A stretch of 64,000 bases of DNA from Ostrinia nubilalis (lineage: Eukaryota; Arthropoda; Insecta; Lepidoptera; Crambidae): the NCBI RefSeq assembly GCF_963855985.1, contig NC_087092.1:14260001-14324000 (forward strand), in the 5' to 3' direction. The notes beneath the pieces were generated by a model, which worked only from the letters and a program-made list of their open reading frames with translations, did no database searches and was not told the DNA's origin. Below are positions 29,601 to 39,069 of this stretch, piece by piece; position 1 is the stretch's first letter; each line of letters opens with the position of its first letter. A program made the translations under genes and the position numbers.

Positions 29601-32600
29601 ACAGTCTTACAAACTAGTAACAGTAAAAAGTGAACTCCATAAATACAAAATGGTCTAACCGAGTCTCGGTTACCAAAAACATGCAGATCAAGTCACGTAA
29701 CGTTACAAATCCTAAAGCATTGGCTCTTCTCATGTTATAACACTACAATTCATGATTTGCGGGAGGCAAAGAGCATTTTAACCGCCAACTTGAGGCGCTC
29801 ATGGCACCCAATACCAAGTACTTATGATCCACAATAACCAAAAGTATGAAGCTTATCTGAGCTTAAAACAAATTGGACACGCTGCATGGTAACGCATTTC
29901 GCAATTGAATTTCACTGTACAACGAAAACAGTGACTTTAGTAAACCGTACTTACCTACTAAATATATATTAAACCGCGCAGGTTTACCTACTACAATTTG
30001 TTATTTTCTCATTTACACAAGCCATTACATTCGTTGGAGAAAAGATTGCATACCAAAAGTCACACAAGTCTTCAGTCTCTTAACTGAACTTTCCGTGTGC
30101 CCTATTATAGTGTCAATGACTACATCTAGTCTACTTAATTTAAGTAAATAAATATAATTTATTATTAGTGTCATAATATGACACCATGTCATATTGCTAA
30201 TTCGACCTTTTGTGCACCTCTGTGGTACAATAAAATTGTCGTATGAATATGAACGACTTTTACGAGGAATTAAGGGAATAAATAAAAACCTTCAGTCCAA
30301 GAAAGTAATTTAACTCTGATTTTTCCAATTATCACTGTGACCTTAGGGTCACACAGAAGTACATAAACATGGTTGGAATTAATTTTGGATAATTGTGCCG
30401 CACTCTTAAGCTCTTTGCTTGGGGCCGAAAGTCCTTCGCCTACCTACATGGTACAATTTACAAAATTCGTATTTGATGTGATTTAAATCCATCAATTATT
30501 ATACTGTAACGAAGGTAGTCACAAGCAAAATGTTGTGGCACAAACAACTGTTACTTGTTTTAAGTACAACAGCCTCGTGAAATATTCTAATACCTACCCG
30601 ACTCGCTAGGTCAATAAAGTAATTTGTCTCTGCTGACTATTGTCACAAAAAATTAGTACTTACCTACCTACTGGCAACTTAGGTATGAACACTTCAATGA
30701 ATTATGAGTGACATTGGCGATGATATAAAACTTTGTGTTACACAAACATCATTACATAAATATTTTTACATAAATATTATTACATCGTGCAAATGAGCGA
30801 TCGTCCAACGGCATTCAGGGTGATGAAAATAAATCATTCGAAATTAAATCCGATGCCCACCCTAAGGGCCTTGATGAAACCTGATAAGGTTTAGATCGGC
30901 TACGAAACTATCATTTAATTCTAGCTGTGCTTGCGACTTCGTCTGCATAACTTTTCCCGCTTTCGCAACATTCTTATTGATGCTCCGCTACTATTGGTGG
31001 TAGAATAATGTAATTATGATTTTATAGCATTCGTTGGTAAAAGGACTCTAACACAAAGATAATGTTTGTGTTGATGCAAACAAACTCTTCTTCCTTAAAC
31101 TTATTACATTATTATCACAATTGTAATTGCAATAATACATAATTATTAAGATTGCTCTGAATTAAGCTAGTTGACTAACCGTCAATAAGCTGATCTAGCT
31201 GACAAGTTATCACTGTTAGCCCTAAAGATAATGGTCGCACAGTCCTACCACTGCACCGACGTTTGTAAACCGTAAAGTTTACTAATTTTGTATTAGGAAA
31301 GTCCTAATGATATATAAATTTTATCAATTCCGACTCAAACTTCGCTATCCCTAGCGAACAGCGATATCGCGGAATACTTAGGCAATACAAAAATATCGTA
31401 CCTATACATAGCCGGCTAGCTAGTGTCACCTATTCATTACACCGTCCACCTAGGCTACGGTCCTGTAAAGGTTTACAAATATTAAAACCTGATCTGATAC
31501 CTAAATGAGGGAGATCATCAAACGCCCGCTATCGGCAAGCGACCTAAACTGTACCAGTGAATATTCTTATCCATACCTAATAATTATTCACTCCTACCGA
31601 AGCTTATTAAATTCATCCAATGGTCTGATACTGTGAGTGAAGGTAGACGTAGCTTTTGCGCCTTTTACATGACGTAAAGTAACCGATAGTTCATTATTAC
31701 ATAGTTAATAAACGATGCATTAAACGCGAATTTACAGAGATGCAGATGCAGGTTGCGTTCTGTAAAATATTATAATGTACCTACACACAGTACATTACCA
31801 CTCAGTAGACAGATATGCGTGTCCACCTAAATATTCAACAATCATTTAGGTTCTAACTAATTCATAACATTTCTCACTGATCAATGTCTTATTCTTCAAT
31901 TGATCACATTGGCGATTACACAGCGCCACCAGGAGATAATAGACACGTCTCTCATTATAAAGGCTTCGAATAACGGTACAGTACTGTTTAATAGCGACGT
32001 TTTACCTGAAAATAAAACGTTTATTAAACATACTTACCTTATTCGAAGCCTACTTTTTAAATCTACCTGGTGTCATAAAACACAATGGCGAGAATATCGA
32101 AACCTAGTTTCGAGCTACCGTTGGTGGCGCTAGTGTCGTTAATTGAGGCGTGCTTAGGCGGTGGGGGACCGGAGCAGTAGTCACGTGGGCAGATTATACG
32201 TCAAAACTAGTACTCAAACAGGAAAAGACAGACACTACTCTCATTATAAAGGCTTCGAATAAGGTAAGTATGTTTAATAAACGTTTTATTTTCAGGTAAA
32301 ACGTCGCTATTTTACCACTAAAATAGTTAGCAAAAAATAAACAAATTAGGATCAAGTTAAGCTGCAAATAAAATTGATTGTAATGATGATGATTAGACTG
32401 AAAATATTACCATTAATAAATTAAACGACTGCTTGAAATAATGGTTAGTTAAATACAAATTACATAGGTACATACATTTATGTTTGCAGAATGTTATTTC
32501 TTCTACAAAAGCTCAAATCTCTATTACAAGTGTCTGAGCGTTATTTTTGTCAGTCACTATTGAAGCTATTGTTTTAAGGCTTTCAACTATGAATGGAAAA

Positions 32601-34075
32601 TTTGGAAGATAGAATAGTAGAAGATAGTATAATTAATGGATGAAACAAATATCAATTCATAATTAAAATATAGCATAAATTCTGTTTTAATCACGTTCTC
32701 GTACAAAAGACTTCAACGCGTCACGCCAACGTATAATATTGATAAAGAATGTTATAATTATTTTATAAAACATTAACCTATTTCTTATACATATTTTTAC
32801 ACCATGTAACATTTTTATGTACTACAGAGATGATATAAATTCTTATATGAAGAAATTGTGTATTCAAAAGACACGGTCCAAAAGCATAAATCAATTTTAA
32901 ATAATAAATAGGTATATCTTGTAAAAAATTATCTGTAATATTTCTTGAGCAACAGGTTATTTATTATGGAAACTGTATATTAATCTATATAAAATATTTT
33001 TCTTTATAATTTATTTTTATTATAGTGGGAGAGAGAAAATTTACATTTTTATTTAGAACGTCCTATTTATGTATAGGGCATAGGTATCTACTTATGGAAT
33101 AAAATGAAAACGTATATTTTCTTTTATAATAGTAAAAAAAGTTGGATGTTTGGAAAAAAATCCTCATATTAACAGGATTTACTCTTTGAAACAATAATAT
33201 TTATAAATAAAAAATTAAAATTCATAAAATTCATTTATTTTTGCAAATAGGCTTTTAAAAAGCACTTTTACACGTTCCAATATTAACCCTACCACTGCTT
33301 CGGGACAATAAATGGGCCAGTGCTGAGAAGAAGCAGTGCAAGAAACTCGGTCACTATTGTCAGCCTCCTTTTCAAGGGTTTACAGTCTTTAAAATATACA
33401 AATTATAGTCGTAAGTATTGATGCGAGCTAGGTAGTTAAACATTCCAAACATTTTTATCTTTTATATAATCATCAACTTTATAGTATCCCTTTTTCATTA
33501 AGGTGCTTTTGATATGTGTTTTAAATTTATGAATGATTTATATTTTTATTGTATTAGATTGTTTAGCTCATATATATACTGTGCATTTTGTGTGTATTTT
33601 TACTTTGTTTGTGATATTTGATGTTACTTAAAACGATTTACTCGTACTTCAAATAGGTTCCAAAGTGCCATATTAAAATCATTCTCAAATTGATTCTGAG
33701 GTAGGTACCTACATAGTTTTAGTAGAAACATCTGACATTCATTGTCATCGTCGTCGTCGTCGTTTCAGCCAAAGTTCTCGAGTGGCGACCACGGGCTGGA
33801 AGACGTAGCGTGGGCAGGCCTCCTACTAGGTGGACCGACGATCTGATGAATGTCGCGGGAAGAGCTGGATGCGGGCAGCGCAGTACCGTTCATTATGGAA
33901 AATCTTGGGGGAGGCCTTTGTCCAGCAGTGGACGTCATTTGGATGACATTCGTTGATTACAATAAAAAAAATAGTTACATTGATTTGAAAACTTACGCAA
34001 TCCACTCAACGAGGCGGCATGCAACATTTGCTGCCTCAGCAAATACTCCCCAAAGTGTGCCTGGTCCATCATCAT
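5356..34075 (-). CDS. T-box transcription factor, Dorsocross/Tbx6-like (partial; three 5' exons)
   Basis: Sequence-specific DNA-binding transcription factor acting in the nucleus. Three minus-strand exons join in phase: 34075-33997 (79 nt), 24596-24479 (118 nt) and 5623-5356 (268 nt), giving 155 codons with no stop. The T-box begins near residue 48 ([15 protein letters not shown]), continues across the exon 2/3 junction as [16 protein letters not shown], and reaches HPDSPAPG and [11 protein letters not shown] before the exon 3 donor. Introns are 9.4 and 18.9 kb, both GT-AG. The AGGAEPQSP and [11 protein letters not shown] stretches look most like insect Dorsocross and vertebrate Tbx6 rather than Tbx1, Tbx20 or Brachyury, but this subfamily call is from memory. 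The segment between the GG and AEPQSP motifs is unusually rich in R, W, A and G. The second half of the T-box and the C-terminus are not visible and probably lie left of position 1. Confidence 0.9.
7182..7413 (-). mobile_element. Lep1-type non-autonomous Helitron
   Basis: Reverse orientation: CTAG plus GC hairpin at 7182-7212, and the ACTAATATTATAAATGCG start at the right end. It contains a (CAGA)n tract near 7365-7382. It lies 31 bp from the next Helitron, in the opposite orientation. Confidence 0.78.
7445..7646 (+). mobile_element. Lep1-type non-autonomous Helitron
   Basis: Begins TCCTACTAATATTATAAATG and ends GTGAAGCCGCGGGC then AAAAGCTAG. It is closely similar to the copy at 44528-44724, so both belong to one subfamily. 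Confidence 0.8.
12008..12080 (-). tRNA. tRNA-like gene or tRNA pseudogene (GGC at the anticodon position)
   Basis: Seventy-three bases fold as a cloverleaf: a 7-bp acceptor stem (one G-U), D stem GCTC/GAGC, a 5-base variable loop, and T arm GTGGG/CCCGC with loop TTCAATT. The A box (TAGCTCAGTTGG) and B box (GGTTCAATTCC) match pol III consensus. The anticodon loop reads TCGGCAA, so position 33 is C instead of the near-invariant U, and the anticodon stem has a G-A mismatch at 27-43. GGC would read Ala codons, but that isoacceptor is not normal in eukaryotes. It is therefore more likely a pseudogene, a SINE head or a tRNA look-alike than a working tRNA. Confidence 0.5.
12330..12398. mobile_element. 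Deleted copy of the AAGCCTGG foldback MITE
   Basis: Retains both ends (AAGCCCGG and CAGACCAGACTA) and one stretch of the arm (GGGGTCATTGGACAAAATTC), but the centre and most of one arm are missing. It is flanked by TA. Confidence 0.65.
15270..17748 (-). mobile_element. Intact hAT (Charlie-like) DNA transposon
   Basis: A 2479-bp element in T-box intron 2. Its ends are terminal inverted repeats CAGGGTTTCTCAAAC (15270-15284; reverse complement at 17734-17748). It is flanked by a perfect 8-bp target duplication, CTTTAAGG, at 15262-15269 and 17749-17756. Subterminal copies of CGTACCCCT occur near both ends (about 15295, 15327, 17684, 17707 and 17725), as expected of hAT transposase sites. A run of 19 C lies at 15351-15369. 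The single transposase gene is uninterrupted. The 5' subterminal part (17530-17650) is strongly GC-rich and precedes the transposase start, so it may act as its promoter. The perfect duplication and open frame point to recent insertion. Confidence 0.93.
15464..17407 (-). CDS. hAT transposase (647 aa, BED zinc finger plus hAT dimerisation domain)
   Basis: Nuclear DNA-binding transposase that would cut and paste its own element. A Ser/Thr-rich N-terminus is followed by a C2H2/BED-like finger (C85, C88, H105, H110). Candidate catalytic acidic residues are D229 in QVDESTD and D295 in [14 protein letters not shown] at 384-385 lies in the [10 protein letters not shown] motif, and E600 in LCESGFS. 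Residues of about 570-632 form the conserved C-terminal hAT dimerisation region, including KTKYRNRLD. The style matches ZBED5/SCAND3/FAM200-type proteins, which derive from Charlie elements. There are no stops or frameshifts and the ORF sits wholly between the inverted repeats, so it could be functional. The start at 17407 is the first ATG. Confidence 0.92.
   Translation of the reverse strand: MNEWLKTGSLRRKCPSNTSSSQPAQSTFTPTASTSAESSVLNENPATSREQENTTSSTKKRKYDEDYLKIGFTCKEESQYPEPQCVICSEVLANSVMKPSLLRRHLETKHPQYVDKPIDFFVRKKKELDSSKKTMKTVLATNSEYLRASFLVAYKIAKTGKPYNIAEELILPAAKDMVSCVLGDKFSKLLDKIPLSNDTVARRIHEMAHDVEHQLAQRLQNNYYAIQVDESTDISGLPNLLGFIRYVYKNKCEEDFLFCKTLESTTKGEDIFNTIHDFIEKHGIDWTKCVGISTDGAKAMTGRISGLISRIKNLAPEVKSVHCALHREALASKKIPDDLKTALSEVVKIINYIKARPLNSRLFALLCRDMGSEHVSLLLHCEVRWLSKGKILARFVELRHEIYIFLKDSDFNLKFRFEDETWLERVTYLADIFSCLNETNASMQGSTCTVFTVHDKINALIKKIEFWKTCLRSNIFECFPLLHEFITTNALSVDSETKAEIVLHLSQLSDELKRYFPDIDNAQDGWIRNPFAVTNESIISSLTIKQQESLIEMSADETLQADFKTLPLIDFWAARQSEYCELSRKAVNFLLPFATTYLCESGFSHLVMIKTKYRNRLDAESELRLKLTKITPTIESLCNKKQAHPSH
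20580..20960. other. GC- and CpG-rich block in T-box intron 2
   Basis: A 380-bp stretch dense in CGCG and GGCGCC, in sharp contrast to its AT-rich surroundings. Open frames exist on both strands but are low-complexity (Ala/Arg/Pro). Related blocks are at 11040-11160, 11650-11760, 21300-21360 and 22140-22640. Possible regulatory element or alternative promoter; function unknown. Confidence 0.4.
24030..24205 (+). repeat. Dispersed repeat (family B) in T-box intron 1
   Basis: The same blocks as at 42520-42715: GACTATTCCCACCTCTC, then AGGATCTACAGCTTGACCGC and TGTCATTGGACCCGCAACG. It lies just past the T-box exon 2 donor, on the intron 2 side, about 270 bp away. Confidence 0.6.
24479..24596 (-). 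CDS. T-box gene exon 2 (start of the T-box domain)
   Basis: Contains [16 protein letters not shown] followed by TEMIITKGG, the standard opening of a T-box. It is bounded by an acceptor (CCCTCAG at plus 24597-24603, reverse strand) and a GTATGT donor. It starts with two bases of a split codon and ends with AG, which exon 3 completes to Arg. The 118-nt length and both phases match its neighbours. Confidence 0.9.
25395..25605 (+). mobile_element. Lep1-type non-autonomous Helitron
   Basis: Begins TCTACACTAATATTATAAAG and ends CACGAAGCCGCGGGCGG then AAAGCTAG. It lies in T-box intron 1 and has no coding capacity. Confidence 0.8.
26590..26808. repeat. Inverted-repeat partner of 31940-32260
   Basis: About 190 bp here (TTATTCGAAGCCTTTATAAT through GATATTCTCGCCATTG) recur in reverse complement at 32080-32258, and the outer TTAAACAGTACTGTACCG recurs at about 31970-31990. 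Together they bracket about 5 kb that includes both minisatellites. Confidence 0.7.
27060..27370. repeat. Minisatellite, about 60-bp unit
   Basis: About five units with the core CTAACGG...CCGTTAGATGTGTTTTAAAA and CCTTTTTAGCAATGTT. Each unit contains a small palindrome (CTAACGG with CCGTTAG). The units differ by several bases, so the array is not very recent. Confidence 0.8.
28020..29140. repeat. Minisatellite, about 128-138-bp unit with hairpin motifs
   Basis: Five clear units start CCCTCATCCCA at 28081, 28209, 28342, 28480 and 28613. They carry TATCCC...GGGATA palindromes, GGAGATTACCCAAAGAG, and GAGCAACCTCGCTCATTTTT. A small hairpin, GGGCATCGCCC, recurs with variations through about 29115, where the array decays. 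No coding frame. Confidence 0.85.
31989..32310. mobile_element. Foldback element with 61-bp inverted ends
   Basis: ATAGCGACGTTTTACCTG...TTCGAAGCCT at 31989-32050 is matched in reverse at 32250-32310. The interior is the same 180 bp found at 26623-26808. A second, degenerate end lies just left (31900-31988). Confidence 0.7.
33200..33400 (+). repeat. Dispersed repeat, LINE 3'-end-like (family A)
   Basis: GCAAATAGGCTTTTAAAAAG and the following CCAATATTAACCCTACCACT also occur in reverse complement at 1042-1150, and a partial copy occurs at 35900-35960. No coding frame; probably the 3' part of a retroelement. Confidence 0.55.
33766..33945 (+). mobile_element. RTE LINE 3' end fragment
   Basis: Translates to [18 protein letters not shown] followed by [12 protein letters not shown], the C-terminal tail of RTE-type LINE proteins, with frame breaks after it. 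It is preceded by a (GTC)n tract. It sits in T-box intron 1, ending about 45 bp beyond the exon 1 donor. Confidence 0.7.
33997..34075 (-). CDS. T-box gene exon 1 (start codon exon)
   Basis: Encodes 26 residues plus one base: it begins [16 protein letters not shown] and ends SLSGL, then splices at a consensus GTAAGT donor (33991-33996 on the plus strand). Three ATG codons stand in a row. The outermost, at 34075-34073, is the first ATG after an in-frame stop 45 nt upstream and has A at -3. The single leftover base C plus AA from exon 2 gives a Gln codon, so the phase agrees. No T-box residues lie in this exon; it is linked to the gene by phase, strand, donor and spacing only. Confidence 0.75.
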
Positions 34076-34341
34076 CTTGTCAACAAACAGTTTCGAGAAC
34101 AACACAAAATCAAGCAGTCACACAATCACAATACCATTTTATTGCGTAGTCAGTCAAAGTTACTACACCCACAATAGAAAGATAATTCGTAGTTTCAATC
34201 AATGGAAGTAATTAGCACTTGCACAAAAAGGTCATAATTAAAAACAAACGAAAGAAGAAAGGGAGACGTTTGACGTGACGACGGAGCGACAGCTACGTGT
34301 GTACTGAGGCAGGTTGGGCTCGCAGGCGGCGCGTGCGCAAA

Positions 34342-34365
34342 GCCCCGCCCCTCTTCTGTGATTGG
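34342..34365 (-). promoter_or_regulatory. CCAAT box plus GC box upstream of the T-box gene
   Basis: Read on the minus strand, this has CCAAT (plus 34361-34365) followed 9 bp later by GGGGCGGGGC (plus 34342-34351). It lies about 270-290 bp upstream of the T-box start codon, in a GC-rich patch (34260-34500) that contrasts with the AT-rich flanks. The pairing, orientation and distance fit a proximal promoter. Binding is inferred. Confidence 0.5.
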
Positions 34366-36279
34366 TCAGCGGGCAGCTAATGGCGGCCGGCGTGAAAGCC
34401 TCAATGCACCATAATGCTTTCCTCGAGCTTTCCGCCCGCCTTCGACCTGACAGGTGATCAAACCCGATTGACATTCGTATTCGCTGCGTAGGCGCACCTA
34501 TCGATGAAAGCCTATTGTTTGTTGCACGAACACCGAACTTTTATATGTTAGCATGAAACTGTGAAGTGATACACATTGTGTAATATGAACGTATCAATAT
34601 CGGATTAGCGTGTATCATCCTACGGTCCGCTCTGCCCACATTAATGCATGCATAAATAATTTCGATTGAGACGTATAAACCGCTCTGAATGATTAGGTTG
34701 CGAATGAGAATTGAGTTTTTATGTCTTTACAGACTTAAATTATTGTTGAACAGCGTAAGACCAAGAAATCAAGATTTTGATCACAGTATATCAAAATTAT
34801 CTTTCGGCGCCTCTTTGATCCCTTATATCTTTAGGGATCTAGGCGTAGTGGCTTTTTTTCAATAGCGTGCGGCATTTTGGCGCCTATTGCCATCTGGCGC
34901 CCAGAGCACCCGTTCCTTTGCCAACTGAGAAGTGTTTGGAATTCAGTATAGAAAATAAATTGACCACCAATTAAGTACCAAAAATAATTATTTATTTTTT
35001 CTTTATCATTTTTACGTAGTACTAAGATATGAATACTGATCACAAGCTTTTTTCACGGGAGTGAAAAGTTATGATAATGTATCATGTTGTAAACGAGCAA
35101 TGCTTTAATTTTAAATCAATTCACAGATTGTATGTTAATAGATTTAGTTTTTAATTTAATTTCCCAAAAATTATCACAAAATCTGAAGTCATTTTAGTAT
35201 TCTATTGCTAAGTACAGGATGATAGTTAAAGTTTTAGATTTAACCATACACGCACATTAAAAACACCTTGTAGACATTTCACTGTTACACCTAACTAGGT
35301 TTATATTATTTTGGAGGATCCAAAAATAAATTTTACCTCAATAAAGTCCTACGATAATAATGACTAACCTCATTTAGAAAAAATCCTGCAATTTCTTATC
35401 AGTCTGATAAGAAGTGCGCAATTGTCCGTCCTAGGTACAGCTTAGGTGACATATTTGGTGGATGATTCGTTAGGAACTCATTAAGTTTTGCCATTAGCTA
35501 AGGCCAAATACTGTCTGATTGTGTATCAGTGCAAGTGATTCAGTGGACACTTGGCGATAAATTCCAAAATTATGCAAGAAAGTAGTTAGGTTCCTACTAT
35601 TTCGCATCCGGCAATTATGTGAATCATCTCTCCGAGATAAATATTGAAATTGATATTGAATAAACTTATTGTCAGACCGGGGTCCATAATCATGTTAGTA
35701 ACAATTTTCACTTAGCCTATGTTAAAATAATGATTATAAAATGATTAAAAATGTATTTTCATAATTATTACGATTCGTACTTGAAAGGAAAAAAAATATG
35801 CAATGATTGTTTACGGCATACTTATACCTAATTACTTTACCTTTCATGTCCAACTTATTTACCTACCTATATAAAAAGTATGAAATAAAATTTATAAAGT
35901 AATAAAAAGTCGTTTATTTTCTGCAAAATATACTTAGGCTTTTAAAAAGCACTGTTACAAGTCCACCACAGGTAGGGTACGGATTTACCAGCAGGTTGAG
36001 TAGGCTGAAGCCTAGGGCGGCAAATTTCAAGGGGCGGCAGATATACAAAATAAAAATAAAAATTAAGGTAAGTACGCACACAAAACCCCCCAGAGCCTAC
36101 AGGCGGCAAATCTGTAAATACGATACTGGTATGAAAACAATCCAATTATCATAATTTAATGTCATTTTTTTTTTTCAAAATACAAAAGTAATGTTTCCCG
36201 CTGCACTTATTAAGCGCAAGTAGAAAGATATGGTGATCGATTTGCTGCGTTTGCAGAATTTGACGGAGGCAATAAATGT

Positions 36280-36420
36280 AGGAAGTAACTCTAGGTTGAC
36301 CGCCGATCTGGTGAACGTCTCTAGAAGAACTTGGATGCGGACAGCGCATTACCGGTGGTTATGGTTATCCTTGGGGGAGGCCTTTGTCCAGCAGTGGACG
36401 TCATTTGGCTGAAACGAACG
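36280..36420 (+). mobile_element. RTE LINE 3' end fragment
   Basis: Shares the RTE tail seen elsewhere in the window (RLTADLVNVSRRTWMRTA, then [13 protein letters not shown] and a stop), followed by an AACG repeat tail. It is in the intergenic region between the two genes. Confidence 0.6.
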
Positions 36421-37683
36421 AACGAAATGTAGAAATTGCGATAAAAAAAATTTTCAAACATAGTACTTACTCCGCTATGGCTAGATCAATGGTGTAATTT
36501 TTGATAAAATATCACAATATCACTAATCCTGCTTTTATCACACTGCCATCACCGGCTTACTCATCACCTATGACCTAACCGGATAAGCCGCACCACCTCG
36601 TTATCAACACGACTACAATGCATTTCCCAGGGCACGGACAAAAAGACTATAAGGCTTGTCGGATAGAGATTATCAGGTGATTGCAACAATGACATTCTTT
36701 AAAATTGACCCATGCCCTGTTCTTACGCAACCAAGGAAAAGTTATATCTCATCATAGAAGATTAAGTTATTCACCTTTTGTGTAATTAGGTGTGTCACAT
36801 GGAATCCTCCATGCCTTAGTGGCGCGGTGTTGGGATTATTATTTTACTTAAATCGGCATTAAGTATTTTCTAAAACAAGACAACGTTTGGTAGCAGACTG
36901 TATCCATTAGCAGACTGCAACTAAACGCCCTTGGAGCTCAGAACTTTCGAAGTTCAATAAAAACTGTGAGCACATTATTAGGTACTTTAACCAAAATCGA
37001 AAAAGTGCCGAAGACAAAAAAAAAAGTAATGAAACTTTATTTTGACAATGTACTTAGTTACATTGCATTGCCTATCCGGCTTTTGTTAGGCTTTTTATGC
37101 AGTTGCCGCGCCAGGCGAAAGTCGAGCTACATATAATTTTACTCATCTTTCTCATCATTTCATCACGGAGACCACACCAATATGCACACCGCTGTGGTGA
37201 CGAAAAACCAGTCCTGTCATGTCACGAGCTACACATTCCTTCCAGGTAGAAGGTTAATGAAGACTGTATCCAGGGTCATTTCCGGCCTAACTAGTAGTTT
37301 AGGTTACAACAAAATAATCTAGACTAGTTACGCCTATATCTGAGGGTTTAAGAGTCTGTTTAAAGGAAGTTTTTTTTCCTAACACTAACAACATTATTAA
37401 CAATTTTATAGGTAGGTACCAATAACTACGCCACATTATTCCTGAGTGATTTATTTGCCGCGGCCAAACATTATAATATTTTAAACTATTATGTTGCATT
37501 TTTACTATAAAATTATCACTTCACGTTATGCATCTCTTCAGTGTGCCCGCAACCATGACTCGTGCAACCGAGCCGAAACGTCGGGAGGGTAAATATCTTA
37601 TTTACCGTTAAAATAGATATTATTGTTGCACACATTCATTGGATTACTTTTGGAGTCTTAATTTGGGCTAAAGCTAAATTAAA

Positions 37684-37915
37684 GCAATAAAGCCAAGATA
37701 ACCGAATGGTGAAGGGGTCAGACTGGCTGACTCGACATTCGAGGAACGCGGGTTCTAACTTCCCCGCCGCTGCTCGACTAGTAACGAGCATAAAGCTTAA
37801 TTTTAAATAGGTATGTAACTTGAGGACAGCTGGTGAGAGCAGTTACCCGGAAAGCGAAAGGTCGTGGGTTTGATTTCCACCTCATGCAATTCTATATTTT
37901 TTTAATTTATCTAAA
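37684..37915 (+). repeat. tRNA-derived SINE-like repeat
   Basis: Two pol III B-box-like motifs (GCGGGTTCTAACTTCCCCGC near 37748 and GTGGGTTTGATTTCCACC near 37864) sit behind tRNA-like sequence, and the block ends in an A/T-rich tail. This looks like a decayed dimeric SINE. Neither half folds as a full tRNA. Confidence 0.45.
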
Positions 37916-37942
37916 AAAATATTATTGCAGATGAGACTCTTA

Positions 37943-38132
37943 GGCGGTTATCACACTGCGCCGCGCTCCGTCGCGGAGCGCGGGACGACAGATTTAATCA
38001 TTGTATGCAAGTACCTCAGTTTGTATAGAAAACACGCGCGGCACTTCACACTGACAACGAGTCTCCGGGCGTGATTTTTTATATGAAAATCACGCGCTCC
38101 GCGGCGGAGCGCGGCGCAGTGTGATAACCGCC
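37943..38132. mobile_element. MITE with TTA target duplication (PIF/Harbinger-like)
   Basis: 190 bp, ends GGCGGTTATCACACTGCGCC and the inverse, flanked by TTA. It contains GC-rich stems (CGCGCTCCG). The same family occurs in degenerate form at 54116-54299. It lies in the intergenic region, about 0.94 kb upstream of the UBE3B start. Confidence 0.8.
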
Positions 38133-38959
38133 TTAATGCTAGAAAATTGTCATAATAGTTTGTGAAATAAAAATTCCTATTAAAAAAAAACGAAACAAAA
38201 GGCAGAATACTATTATTCCATAGTCATAATAAAGTATTTAAAAACAAATTTAATATGTTGCTAGTTCTTAAAATAATAAGTTTTAGTAGTTATGAAAATA
38301 GAGCACTTGACAAAAGTGAGATAACACTAGATGAAAATACATCTAAATTCTGTTCAATTAGTAATGATTTCTATCTTGAGATTAGTTAATTATCAAAAAC
38401 AAAGTTCCTACTTAGAATCTATGTTTTTAATACTTATTATCATTTATAAAACTAAAGTCGTGTTATTACACTATAAATAGAACGGCTGGACAGATTTTGA
38501 TAAAATTTGGTATGAAGGTACCTGACACCCGGGATAAATAATGAAAGTATACTTTTTTCTTACCCAAAAAAGAGGGTAGTGCTTTTAATGTAAACTAAAC
38601 TGCGGATAGTCCGCTACGTAGTAGGTACCATCTCAATGACAACAACTATTGTCTGTACGAAGTTTGCTGGCAGGCTCTGGCAGCAGGCTAGAAATGATGA
38701 AAAATGACACAACACAACACATTAATCCGACGAAAAGGTAAACTTTTGACATATTATTGACATTTCAATAGTAGAATTAAAAATACTTATGTGGTAACAC
38801 CATAGATATGTCAAAATAATAGTAGTTTCTGAAGGGTTTCATCTTGGAAAAATCGAAAATTTTGTAAAATCTCCGACATGAAACACGTAAACATGGTGTA
38901 GACGTAATTTTTATATACCTAAAGTGCGTTATTCGGCGAAAATGACACCTTAAACGCAT

Positions 38960-39069
38960 CGACTGCATTCTTTAACATGTATTTGATATTTAGGTCTTGA
39001 CAGCTAATAAACCAAATACAGAAACAAAGCGATTATTTTGTGTTTTGTGTAATTTGTACAGCTTTGATA
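38960..39069 (+). promoter_or_regulatory. UBE3B upstream region / likely 5' UTR
   Basis: A short AT-rich stretch directly before the UBE3B start codon. I see no TATA box at a conventional distance and no initiator that I would defend. The start codon context is ATA before ATG. A transcription start cannot be placed from sequence alone. Confidence 0.3.

Larger units (their letters stand above)
24597..33996 (-). other. T-box intron 1 (9.4 kb)
   Basis: Contains a Helitron (25395-25605), the inverted foldback copies and two minisatellites, then a long AT-rich stretch (29140-31890) with frequent CTTACCTA/TACCTACC motifs, a further AT-rich stretch (32310-33200), family A repeat and an RTE end. No coding sequence seen. 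Confidence 0.6.
34076..39069. other. Divergent intergenic region between the T-box gene and UBE3B
   Basis: Begins with the GC-rich T-box upstream patch (34260-34500), then AT-rich sequence, an RTE end (36280-36420), a SINE-like repeat (37684-37915) and a MITE (37943-38132). Repetitive sequence at 35940-36120 has mirrored GGCGGCA motifs. No gene. Confidence 0.6.
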
